This document shows positions 10,844 to 20,497 of a stretch of DNA of 64,000 nucleotides, one piece after another. A program made the translations under genes and the position numbers. The notes below the pieces were generated by a model. The model had not been told where the DNA came from. It saw only the letters and a list, made by a program, of their open reading frames with translations, and searched no databases. Source of the stretch: Cunninghamia lanceolata (taxonomy: Eukaryota > Streptophyta > Pinopsida > Cupressales > Cupressaceae); assembly GCA_027924645.1 (NCBI GenBank), contig BSBN01000845.1, forward strand, positions 124,001 to 188,000, read 5' to 3'. Position 1 is the first letter of the stretch, and each line of letters begins with the position of its first letter.

Positions 10844-12700
10844 ATGTATTATCAGCCTATGCACCCTTGTGAAGTGTCAAGTGCAAAAATGTATAGTAGT
10901 CAGTCCCAACAATGTAATAAAAGAAGTTTCAACATAGACAGATATAAGCCCATAAATTTCAGTGGCATTTGTGGCTATCCAAATGCTCTTCCACCTAAAA
11001 TCAGAATGTTTTTGCCTAAATTTAATGGTATAAAGAATGAATCAGCTGAGAGACACTTGCAGCAGTTTATGAATGTGATAGATGACTTTGAGATTGACCA
11101 TGAGGATGTGGTTATGAGATTATTTGTTCAATCTCTAGATGAAGATGCAAGGGACTGGTTTTCCTACCTTCCAGTTCACTCTGTCAGCTCTTGGCATGGT
11201 TTTAAATCTGCATTTCTAGTACAATATGGTGAAAGAATCTCTGAATATGCAGTTATTAGTAATTTTATGTACATCCATATTGAAGAAGGTGAGTTGATCC
11301 TAGCCTTTAACCTCAGATTTATGAGGGCATTGAATAGAATTCCAGAATGCATGAGACCTAATGATGCACTGTGCTTAGTTGTCTATTTGGGAGCTTTTGA
11401 TAAGAAAATGAGTTACAGATTAAGAGACAAGGAGCCCACCACATTGCATCAGGCACATCAGTTTGCAATAGATATTGAAAACAATTGGAGGTATGGAATA
11501 CAAAAGGGTTATTTTTCTAAAAATTTTTGTTGTCCTGCAGCCCCCGATGTTAATGAAAGATTTAATTCAGGAGTTGACAATGAATGTCAAAGTATTCACA
11601 CCCCTGTTGTCCCAGTTTTTGCATCATTTCAAGTTGATGATGTTTCTGTTATAAAGGAGGATGTCTTGTTTTGCCCAACAAATGAAGTTGAAAACAATGG
11701 TTTTTCAAGTAATATTTACATACCAGCCCTTATCAAAGAGCCATCATGTTTAAATGATCCAGTTGTGCAAGGTTGTGATCATGTGGATCAACAGTCAGTA
11801 TCAGTTTCATCAGGAAGTATTAGAGGGATGGAGAATGATGTAGATAGCTCAACTTCAGAATGCATTGAAACAGAAGAAATCTTGTATATGGGGCAATCAG
11901 TTGATAGAAATGATATCCATGATCAATTCATGGATCAGGTTTGTTCTTCTTATGACTCTGGATCTGATAGTACTAAAGAAGAATTGGAGTATCATGAAGA
12001 AGAAGCAGAGGCCTTTGCGGTGAGTGTTAATCCCCTTTATGATGAGTCTACAGATGCCTTTGATGCTGTGAATCTTGACTTTCAGTGGTGTAGGATTAAT
12101 CCTCTTTTTGAGGATGATGATGAATATAAGGAGACTGTTGACCTTGGTGTTACATTAGTTTGTGAGTGGGGGGCATATGAATCAGATATCTTCAGTTCTT
12201 GTGAAGATACTATGGATTTGCAAACTGTGAATGATGGATGTTCATCATCACCTGGTTTAGATATGTGCAACATTGGGTGTGTGGATCAGGATTTGTTTTC
12301 AATATCAGTAGATATTGGGGGTCTCATTTTTTCTGAGTATTTTGAGTTTTTGGATCAGCTGGATGAGTGCCTGATGGTGTGCAGTAGCCAGATAAATGAT
12401 GAAGACTGCCAAGAGCAGTATGATGTACCATCTGAAGAGTATAACATGCATATGTTGCTTAATGCTGAAGGATTTTTTAGCATGTATGGTTGCATGTTTG
12501 ATTTTGAAATGCAGAGTGACAGAGGCAGTACTACAAGTGGCAAGCTGTCAAAGGTGGTGGAATATCTAATTGAGCAAATGACCTTATGGACAAACTATGC
12601 CTTTTTCAGTTGGGATTGGGATCTTTCAGTTTGGAATCAGGCATTTGGCAGGAAAAAATTTTGGTTCTTCCTTTTTGGCTACCCGGGGCCACCCAAGTGA
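10844..12700 (+). CDS. Gag-like protein with long acidic C-terminal extension (618 aa)
   Basis: Uninterrupted ORF, the only one in the element. Residues about 55-215 are a retrotransposon gag (capsid) domain: LPKFNG at 57-62, the DARDWF motif at 101-106, SWHGFKSAFLVQYGE at 116-130, then the helical second half. It would package the element's RNA into virus-like particles. No CX2CX4HX4C zinc knuckle follows. Instead, residues about 245-615 form an acidic tail rich in D, E, S and C that I cannot match to any domain. The ORF ends FFLFGYPGPPK. An intact frame in an element whose LTRs have diverged suggests selection or recent insertion. ATG 10844 follows a 500-base leader; no earlier in-frame ATG is better. 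Confidence 0.85.
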   Translation: MYYQPMHPCEVSSAKMYSSQSQQCNKRSFNIDRYKPINFSGICGYPNALPPKIRMFLPKFNGIKNESAERHLQQFMNVIDDFEIDHEDVVMRLFVQSLDEDARDWFSYLPVHSVSSWHGFKSAFLVQYGERISEYAVISNFMYIHIEEGELILAFNLRFMRALNRIPECMRPNDALCLVVYLGAFDKKMSYRLRDKEPTTLHQAHQFAIDIENNWRYGIQKGYFSKNFCCPAAPDVNERFNSGVDNECQSIHTPVVPVFASFQVDDVSVIKEDVLFCPTNEVENNGFSSNIYIPALIKEPSCLNDPVVQGCDHVDQQSVSVSSGSIRGMENDVDSSTSECIETEEILYMGQSVDRNDIHDQFMDQVCSSYDSGSDSTKEELEYHEEEAEAFAVSVNPLYDESTDAFDAVNLDFQWCRINPLFEDDDEYKETVDLGVTLVCEWGAYESDIFSSCEDTMDLQTVNDGCSSSPGLDMCNIGCVDQDLFSISVDIGGLIFSEYFEFLDQLDECLMVCSSQINDEDCQEQYDVPSEEYNMHMLLNAEGFFSMYGCMFDFEMQSDRGSTTSGKLSKVVEYLIEQMTLWTNYAFFSWDWDLSVWNQAFGRKKFWFFLFGYPGPPK

Positions 12701-12838
12701 TGACTAAAAATATAGTTTTTGTGCAGGTTGGTGCAATGATCGACTCTCTTGCCCAATAGATATGGCCCAATCTGCGAAACCAGAGATTATGAGGTCCTCG
12801 CTGCAGTTTTGCACCTGCACGTCCCCAGACAGAGCCAG

Positions 12839-15151
12839 TGTTGGCACTAATTTTGGTTTGGATCTAAGCGCAGATGTTGGAGGGTTTTTTCTTTTTGGGC
12901 CCTAAGTTTCCTTGTTCATCGCTGTGACTTTCTCTATCAGCGAAACTTCTTTTTGAGTGCTCAGATTATGATTGAACCATCATTTTGAACCACCGCGTTG
13001 AACCCTTTTGGTTCATGGTTCAACGGTTCAAGGCTTTGTGTTTGTGTTCGGTAAATGTTCTTTTTGAAGTGCTTTGTTCGGCGTTGAACTTCTCGGTTGA
13101 ACCATCCGTTTGAACCGGTTCATGGTTCAAAGGTTCAGAGCTTTATGTTTTTGGTTCATCAGAGTGATCGGCATCATCGGTGAACTATTTCTTGGTCCCT
13201 CCGATAGGTTTGGTTTGGCCAATGGATGTTCATCGGCATAACATTGAAGATCGGCATAGGCATTTTGGGTTTGGCTGATGGCTTCGGTCATACCAACGGA
13301 GGTGGGAGGCCAATGTCTATCGGCGAGACTAGTATGATCGACCAGAGGAATTTCGGGGTGATCGTTGTTATCGGCAAGCTTCGTTTGTTTTTGGCCGATA
13401 TGGATGGTCTGGTTGACGGGAGCATAGTGACTTTGTTCATCGGCTAGACTGTATGTTTGGTCTCACTGATGAAGTGTTCATCGTCATGACTTTGGCTATC
13501 GGGTGAGCGGGCAGATGTTAGGCCGACTGTCGTGGGTCTGGCCGATGGTGGATGGCTTGAGGTTGGCCATCGGGGTAACTTATACTATCGGCCAGAGGAT
13601 TTTCATGTTGGCCGATGGTCTTTGTCTTGGCGACAGTAAGGCCATCGGCGGGAGTTGTTATATCGGCAGAGGGGTTTCTTGCTAGCCCGATGGTTCATCT
13701 CTAGCCAATGAAGGGGAATGCAAAGGTAGCGATCGGTGTGACTGTTGAGATCGACAGGAGGATTTGGTAGTGAGCCGATGGCTTGGGTTTGGCCGATGGG
13801 CTTTGGCGAAGGGTCATGTGTCGAGCGTGGCAAAACGCTCGACACCTATTATGTGTGCGACCATGTTTTTAAAGTGCTAAGGGAGTCTCCGCACTATGCA
13901 TGTGGGATTAATCTCCCTACATTATTTGAAACCTGTGAAGAGGCATGTTTTGGCGGGAAATTGTTTTTGAGCGCTGCGATGTTTTTCCTAGCGGCCGCGG
14001 GTGTTTGAGACCTTTAATGGTGACAATGCAGAGATATGGGCAATCGTACAAGTGATCAGGTTGCCCGATTTTTGAGTGAAGACTTCCAGATGGCGGCGCA
14101 AGGCTCGAGATCCTTTCTGTCAGATGCAGCAATAACTTCTGGGCACCATTCCTTTAGGGGTCTGTATCTGACATTTTTTTATGTCCATCATGTAATTAAT
14201 GTCGAGTACGCTTCTTTGGCTGTTATAAGCAGGAAGTGTTACTCATTTTGTTGTTGTTGAAAGTTGAACATTTGGCTCTGTAATACAATACAACTGATTT
14301 GGTTGCTCTGTACAGCAAAACCTGTGAGTTTATGTATCTCCTATTGTACGTTTGTGCATGAATCCACTGATTTCATGGTTAATTTTATATGAGAAATGCT
14401 ATGTTAGCATGTGTTTTGTTAACTCTGTCTCCAGTATTGCATGTATCTTTCTTCTGAGTCTAGATATTTAAGCAATGTTTGAGACTCTAGAACATAGAAT
14501 TCCTGTGTTGAATGTCTGATCTCTTAACTTCTGCTCAAGGGGTAGATTAAATTGTTCTCAGATTGAACATTGGGAAGGGTATACTGCAGTAGGGATGCCA
14601 TAAGTATAGATAGCTTAACACTCTGTATTGGGAGATATCTGTAAGGCAGATATCATGTATATCCCCCTGAAATCCAGTTTTAGTTGTTCATGCTGATCAT
14701 TCACAGGTGTATGTCTACCGACTCCAAGCCCTGGATAGGCACCAATCTAGCTCTGTGTTGAGGTTATATACCATGTCCAGCTTTGCATCCAAAAATCAAA
14801 TCAAACCATCTCATCACTTCCACCTGTTAGTTGTAGGATTAGGATTAGGAACCTCTGCATGCTCTCATACCTAACCGGACATCATGTCCCAGAATGTTGC
14901 CAACCTTGTGATTTGTTACACAAATCTTGGTCCATACATGAGAGTATTTTGCCTGTTGCTGTCAAGTTAAATCCTTCTGTCATTGAGCTAGTCAAGGTTA
15001 TACTTTTATCAAATAGGGACACCCCCCTTGGTGTGGCAGAACCAGAAGTGAAGGGGAGGAGCTCACGCAACCTCCTGTGTTCAGTTGGCTGAATCTGCCT
15101 GTGCATTAGAACTGGCAAACCCTAATGCTAATTCAGAAGCAAAAACCAACA
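12839..15151 (+). repeat. 3' LTR of the gag-only element
   Basis: 2313 bp, full-length partner of the 5' LTR with the same TGTTGGCAC start and CCAACA end, and the same GCCGAT cluster and hairpin (13818-13845). The base before the LTR is preceded by CCAGACAGAGCCAG rather than a pure purine tract. Confidence 0.93.
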
Positions 15152-15694
15152 GGGTGCTTGGATCACATGGGACAAAGAGGAGCACATTGGACACCTTGGA
15201 ATGTGGAATGACTCCACAGAATGTGAAGAGTCACATATGGGATGAGTGGATGAGGTGGAGTCATGGATTTTGGTTCATGGTTTTGGAAACCATTGTTGGT
15301 TTCTTGTGTCTCTCTTGCCCATATATAGATTGCTTGGGTTAGTGGATTAGTGAGTGATTTTTGGCGATAAGAAAATGTTTCCAAAATTTGACCAAAATTG
15401 TAACACAAATTAGATGATAGTATTTCAACACATTGAATTTTGATTGTATTGTTATCACTTTCTTAATTAATAATATAGTGAGTGGTGCTGTGTTTTTGTT
15501 GAATTTTATTACTAAAAGGCTTTCTCATGGTATATATGGTGTTATGTGTGTGTATGCTTTGTCATATTGTTGATTTATTATTGGTTTGTTACTGATTTAT
15601 AACTATTTAACATTGATCCTCTATTAAGACTATCAATATTTTCCTATGGGAGGGTAATCTATTGTTTGAGTGGGAGCTTTGTCTAGTTTTTTTT

Positions 15695-16128
15695 AAATGA
15701 CAATTACATCTAGAATTAAAATAGAGAAATTAGAATTTTCAGTTGTGGAATCTCAAGATAGAGGTTCTCTTGGTTGAGAGAGATCAGTGGGTAGCTGTGA
15801 AATGAGTCGTTCTTGTTGGTATGGATTAGGATGATTGGATAGAACTTGAAAGAAAGGCAATAAGCATCATTAAAATTTGTCATGTTAACTTCTTAAATGT
15901 TTCTAGTAAAACCATTGCTTAGAAGGTGTGGGAGCAATAGGGATGTTGTATCAAACCAAGTCCCCCGTAAATAAATTTTTCTTAAGAAAGAAGTTGAATT
16001 GCCTAAGAATAATTGATGGAGATTTAATAAAAAAACAGTTGAATTCTTTTAATATCATAGTGAGCCAATTATCATCTTTAGATGTGAAAATGGGAGAGGA
16101 AGATAAATGCATTACATTGTTATGTTCT
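15695..16128 (+). pseudogene. Copia gag, 5' part (decayed)
   Basis: Conceptual translation gives a Copia gag (UBN2 type): a start like KIEKLEF, then ELERKAISIIKICHVNFLNV, then YQTKSPVNKFFLRKKLN, then SFNIIVSQLSSLDVKMGEED and CITLLCS. Several stops are present. The frame is cut at 16128 by the Gypsy insertion and resumes at 18772. Confidence 0.78.
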
Positions 16129-16539
16129 TGTCATGCCCACATTTCACATGCAGTCACAACACGCAAACACGCGTGTCATGTCCACATGCGACATGTGGTC
16201 ATGATACGAACTGCCAAAAATTTTCTTTTACTATATGAAATCTCCCCCTCGCACGCATAAGCGTGCTCGGTTGCGTATGCTTAAGTTGTCAAAGTTACTA
16301 TTTCTAACGGAATATTCTACCCACGTGTGCATGTAGATTTTGATCTCTATGTTTGTGTCGGTTTAATTTGCATCGTTTAGGTTTTTCCTTGGTAAATGGT
16401 TGGCCTTTAATTGGTTTTCTCAATTTATTTCAAATTTGTCTCGCATTTTCCTTTTATTACCTTCCATCATTTATTTATTTTAAAACGTTGCTTGTTCACT
16501 CGTTTACGTATTTCTTAATTTATTTTTTTTCCAGGCCTT

Positions 16540-17145
16540 TGCCTCAGCTCCCTCTGTGGTTCCAATGAAAGTAGGAGGGTTCAACCTCAATATATCCCTA
16601 ATGGGATCTCCTCTATCGCTGCGCCCACTATAAGGCTCATCTGCATGATAATCATAAGGCCTGGAACCCAATTGCTCTACTCGCCCTATCTCGTCATGCC
16701 TGGCATGATGTGTGGGGCTCCTGCTACGGGCCCTGTCGGCCAAGCAAACCTCCTCTGTATCTGGCAACTCGACATAAGGCTCCACATGTGGTACCCCTTG
16801 TGGCTCTATGCGAGGCTCCACACGTGGCTCGACATGAGACTCAGCTCGTGTCTCCACGTGTGGCTCCTCTCGCGGAACATCGCGGGGCTCGACACGTGGC
16901 TCTACGCGTGGCTCAACTACAGCCAGTGGAAGCCTATCCAAGATAGCCTGTAAGGCCTGTAATATCTGTGGTCCCATGTCTGGTGGGGCTGGTGGTACCT
17001 ACGGTTCCTGAGGAACTGGTTGTGCCTATAGAACTGGCTAAGCCTGTGGGTCTGGCTGATCTAGTCCCATAGCTAAAGAATCAGTGTGCACCTTGGTGGC
17101 TGGAGTGCGGCGGGACAGTGTTTGCCGAACTCGTCTGGGAGGCAT
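16540..17145 (-). pseudogene. Gypsy gag N-terminus with VEPR repeats (broken)
   Basis: Starts MPPRRVRQTL at 17145, the usual opening of plant Ty3/Gypsy gag. After several stops (17042-17000) a frame at 16977-16504 carries about ten degenerate VEPR/VEPH repeats, then an arginine/serine-rich stretch, then LRLNPPTFIGTTEGAEAKAW, the conserved start of the gag capsid domain. The capsid domain is lost just after that. Confidence 0.8.
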
Positions 17146-17228
17146 CCTACAAAATGAGGTAACCTCTATTCAGTTGGTCGCGGAAGTGATAATGTGCCTA
17201 AACAAGCCCAGTGTTTTAAAACGATTGG

Positions 17229-17240
17229 GCTCTGATACCA
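17229..17240 (-). promoter_or_regulatory. Primer binding site (tRNA-Met type)
   Basis: Minus strand TGGTATCAGAGC, two bases inside the LTR end at 17243. This is the standard initiator-tRNA-Met primer site of plant LTR elements and fixes the orientation. Confidence 0.85.
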
Positions 17241-17242
17241 AA

Positions 17243-18766
17243 TGTCACAACTTATCACATGGCCTCAAGCCAACAAAATTACTCTTCCTCATGGCCTCAA
17301 GCCATCCAATTAATCAAACTTCCTGGGATATCCCAAATAGGCTCTCAAAGCCTTAAAGCCCTCTTGGCTCAAAAGTACCAACATGCCCTCAAGGCATTTC
17401 ATATATCAAGAAAACAAGAAAGACACCCGAGGAGGTTCACACCTTCCCTTCCCTATACATGATGAACATTGCCTTCCAACTGGAAGGAGCTCTTTCAACA
17501 CCCAACACATACCCCAAAATAACAGAAAAACACATAGAAAACATTTGCAATCTCATTCATCAAGCAAGAAACAAACATACATAACAAGCAACAGATCATA
17601 CAAGAGAGTAGTCTTGTTCACCAACCTTCCAAAGCCCTATTATGGATGAAATTTGATGAAGAGCTCCACTCTAGCCTCCTCCTCCAAGTTCTCCTTCTTT
17701 CCACAATAATCCAACCCCCTTACTCTCCTCCTCCTCCTCTCTTTTAAAACTAATTCCCTCTATTTTCCTTATTTCCCAAGTGGCATTAGAAAACTAATCC
17801 CACAACTCATCCATTATCCTAGTGGACTTAAAACAATTAACCCCACTCAAGAGATTCCCCACTATAGCCCTTTTACAAATAAAATACAATAAGTAAAATA
17901 AAAATACAAAAGGAAGTGGAAGACACACCACCCTTATTAAGGGAAACCCCACCAAAAGAGAGGCACAAGAGACAAGCACTCCATTATTGAGGGATCATGG
18001 AGTTATTCCATGACTTGGAAGTGGGCCTGAGTGTGGATTCCACTCATCCCATTGTCCCCATGCTTCCAAATTCGTCACTTAACTTCACTGTGAAGTTTAA
18101 GTGACCATATGGAAGTTAACCCAAGGTTATCCTAGTCAAAAAGGTCCCTAGACCCATGGGGTATAACTCAGGGTTGATTTTTACCTAGTTAGGACTCTCA
18201 GAGTCAAATAAAACACAAGAAAAAGGGTCTAAAAGAAATAAAGTTTAAACAAGATTCAAAACATCATTTCTTACAACACATATCACAATATAAGTAAATC
18301 AGAAGATAGCCCTAATTCCCTTGACCTCATGCAACATTAACACATTACAACATTACAACATTTCTCCAAACACGAGGTTGATCTTAGTTCCTCGTGGAAC
18401 TAGATCGGCTCACAAGGGATACAATATAGGGTATGGAATGATCTCCTGTATATGTGGTTTCGTTAGCAATCCCTGCACACTCAAACTCGAAGTCAATAAC
18501 ACATAGAGATATCATAGCCGAAGCAATTTAAATATATGCATACCTAGACATTCTACCATATAAACATACTGAAATCACATTAAAGTTCCATATCCATTTA
18601 TTATTTTCTTAAAAGCAACATCTACTTATCATTGCACAATTAATTTCCTTAAAAATCAATTAGGTATAATAAACAAGATTCAGAATCAATAGTCTCTCAA
18701 CATAAAATAATAGCAATAGCACTGCAAATAGTCTCATGAATAGTAGTGTAAAAAGTAGGCCTCACA
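17243..18766 (-). repeat. 5' LTR of the Gypsy derivative
   Basis: 1524 bp. In its own orientation it starts TGTGAGGCC and ends GTTGTGACA next to the primer site. No matching second LTR is seen at the other end. Confidence 0.65.
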
Positions 18767-18771
18767 GTTCT

Positions 18772-20030
18772 TTTCTTGATTCATGGAACAACTTGGGTAT
18801 GATAACAAGTAGTACTTCTACAAATCTGAAACTTAGAGAAGTTATGGCAATCCTATTGTCAAAGGAATCGAGGAGAAAGTCAATGGATGATACTACACGT
18901 GATGCTCTCTTTTTAAGAGCACATTCTTCAGAAAATAATAAGAACATAAGTTGAGACAGGAAATGATCTAAGTATAAATGAAAGTCTAATTCTCTTGGAA
19001 AATCTAAGATAAAATGCTAGAATTGTGGAAAAATAGTAGATTCAAGAAGAATGATAAAATTGATGATTCTTCCTCATATACAAAGTTTTCCATAGAAGAA
19101 ATTGGAGATGTTTTCTTGACATCTTCTAATGTTCATGTATGTGATGATGCATGGTTGATAGATCATTGGCCATGGAAAGGTTAAATTGGTGTTTAGAGAT
19201 GAGAGGATTAAGATACTTTTTGAAGGCTTTACTATTTTAGGTTTGTCTAGAAATTTGATTTCTATTAGCAAGATGAATGATGCGGGAATTCAAGTTTTCT
19301 TTAATAAAGATTAATATAACATGGTTAGAGGAACATTGATGTTGGCAAAGGGAGTTCACCTTGGAACTATGTTTCTATTAGAATCTAGTAGAATAAGTAA
19401 TAGATGCAATTCTTCCATTGTTCTTGAAACAAAAACTATAAGTTACATATAGAAAAGAGTATGTTGTGGCATGAAAGCATGTGTCAGATTGGTGAGAAGG
19501 GTCTTTAAGCTTTGCAAACAAAAGGTGTGACTAAAGGTCTTTATAATTGTTCACTTGATTTTGATTTATGTGAGACTTGTGTTACTGACAAATAAAATTG
19601 GGTTAAGTTTTCAACTAGTAATGTTAGAGTTGAATAGGTTTTGGATTTGATATACAATGATGTTTTGGACCTATTAATGTTCATTCGCTTGGAAAATCCC
19701 TGTGCTATGTTTACTTAATGGGCAACTATAAAAAAATGTGGGTGTTCTTTCTCAAAGATAAATAAGAATTTTTTAGTAGGTTCAAAGAGTTTAAGGGTCT
19801 TGTTGAGAACTAAATAGAGAGGAAGATAAAATTCATAAGAATGGATAATAGTGAAGAATATTGCTCAATACGATTTGGACATTTTTGTAAGCACAATGGG
19901 ATAGCAAGACAAAATCTAACTCGATACACCTCACAACAAAATGGAATTACATAGAGGATGAAAAGAACACTGATGGAGAGGGCTAGGAGTATGGTTAGTG
20001 GTGATAGTTTAGAGCAAAAATTCTAGGTTT
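18772..20030 (+). pseudogene. Copia gag-pol remainder: gag end, protease, integrase (decayed)
   Basis: Gag resumes with LDSWNNLGMITSS and LSKESRRKSMDD. A zinc-knuckle remnant, a protease-like DDAWLID (19147), the GAG-pre-integrase box, and an integrase core follow (VHSLGKSLCYVYLMGNYKK-like, then PYTSQQNGI and MERARSMVSGD near 19990). Stops and frameshifts occur throughout. It ends at 20030 where another LTR begins. Confidence 0.75.
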
Positions 20031-20497
20031 TGTTAGGGTAGTTTTTTATTTACCTATGTTATGGAATATTTATTTTTCCTACACATATTATTAATCTTGC
20101 TTAGGTTATATTAGACATGGTTAATATGAGGACATGTGACATAATCCATCAGTTACATGTGTCACTCTCACCCACCTTTGGGTAGTTGAGCCACACACCC
20201 TCTTTTGGATTTATTTTCCACCTCTCATAACAATTTGTTTGCCTTATCTAAGTAGGTGCAACCATGTAATTTGACATTTACGAAGTAGGTATAACTCCCA
20301 CCTATTTTCAGCAGTTGGGAGTTATTACTCCTCTTGGAAGTATTTGCCCTTATTTTGCTATATATACAACACTGACGTCTCCCTTGGCTAGTGAAGTTCC
20401 GTGCAAGAGAGTGTTGATTTATTTCATCTATGGATTTCAATTCTTGCTTTCGTTAAGTCATTTTGATTTAGGGTGGCTTCACAACCAAATCTAACAC
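20031..20497 (+). repeat. LTR (solo LTR or 5' LTR) inserted in Copia integrase
   Basis: Starts TGTTAGGG and ends with CTAACA or CTAACAC at 20496/20497, so the ends are inverted repeats. GGTTT occurs just before (20026-20030) and just after (20498-20502), which would be the target duplication of a solo LTR. The following CGGTTTCAAAGTGG also resembles a decayed TGGTATCAGAGCGG primer site, which would make it a 5' LTR. A TATA-like GCTATATATACA lies at about 20358. Confidence 0.6.

Larger units (their letters stand above)
8008..15151 (+). mobile_element. Complete non-autonomous LTR retrotransposon, gag only (TR-GAG type)
   Basis: The element is bounded by two long LTRs (8008-10319 and 12839-15151) that both start TGTTGGCAC and end CCAACA. 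It is flanked by an exact 5-bp target-site duplication GGGTG (8003-8007 and 15152-15156). The 2519-bp interior holds a tRNA-Arg-like primer site and one intact 618-codon gag-like ORF. There is no protease, reverse transcriptase, RNase H or integrase, so it must be mobilised in trans. The layout matches the class called terminal-repeat retrotransposons with gag. The LTRs differ by a few percent as judged by eye, nearly all transitions. A typical purine tract before the 3' LTR is missing. A solo LTR of the same family lies at 29995-32307. Confidence 0.92.
16129..18766 (-). mobile_element. Gypsy-derived insertion in Copia gag
   Basis: Flanked by an exact 5-bp target-site duplication GTTCT (16124-16128 and 18767-18771). 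The ends are TGTCATGCCC and GGCCTCACA. Read on the minus strand it has an LTR (18766-17243), a tRNA-Met type primer site (17240-17229) and the start of a Gypsy gag (17145 to about 16540). About 400 bp of different sequence then runs to the other end. That last part does not resemble the LTR, so the copy is probably a rearranged or internally deleted derivative. Confidence 0.82.
7840..20030 (+). mobile_element. Old Copia element, split by two nested insertions
   Basis: Copia gag reads from about 15695 to 16128 and resumes at 18772 exactly where it stopped, then continues through protease, pre-integrase and integrase to about 20020. The sequence on both sides of the gag-only element (about 7840-8007 and 15152-15600) looks like its 5' LTR: after 15152 there is a TATATA at about 15321, followed by a leader with TTGAGTGGGAG as in the Copia at 28.4 kb. 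The left end near 7840 is only an estimate. RT and RNase H are missing, because the element is cut at 20031 by another LTR. All frames carry many stops, so this is the oldest layer of the nest. Confidence 0.55.
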
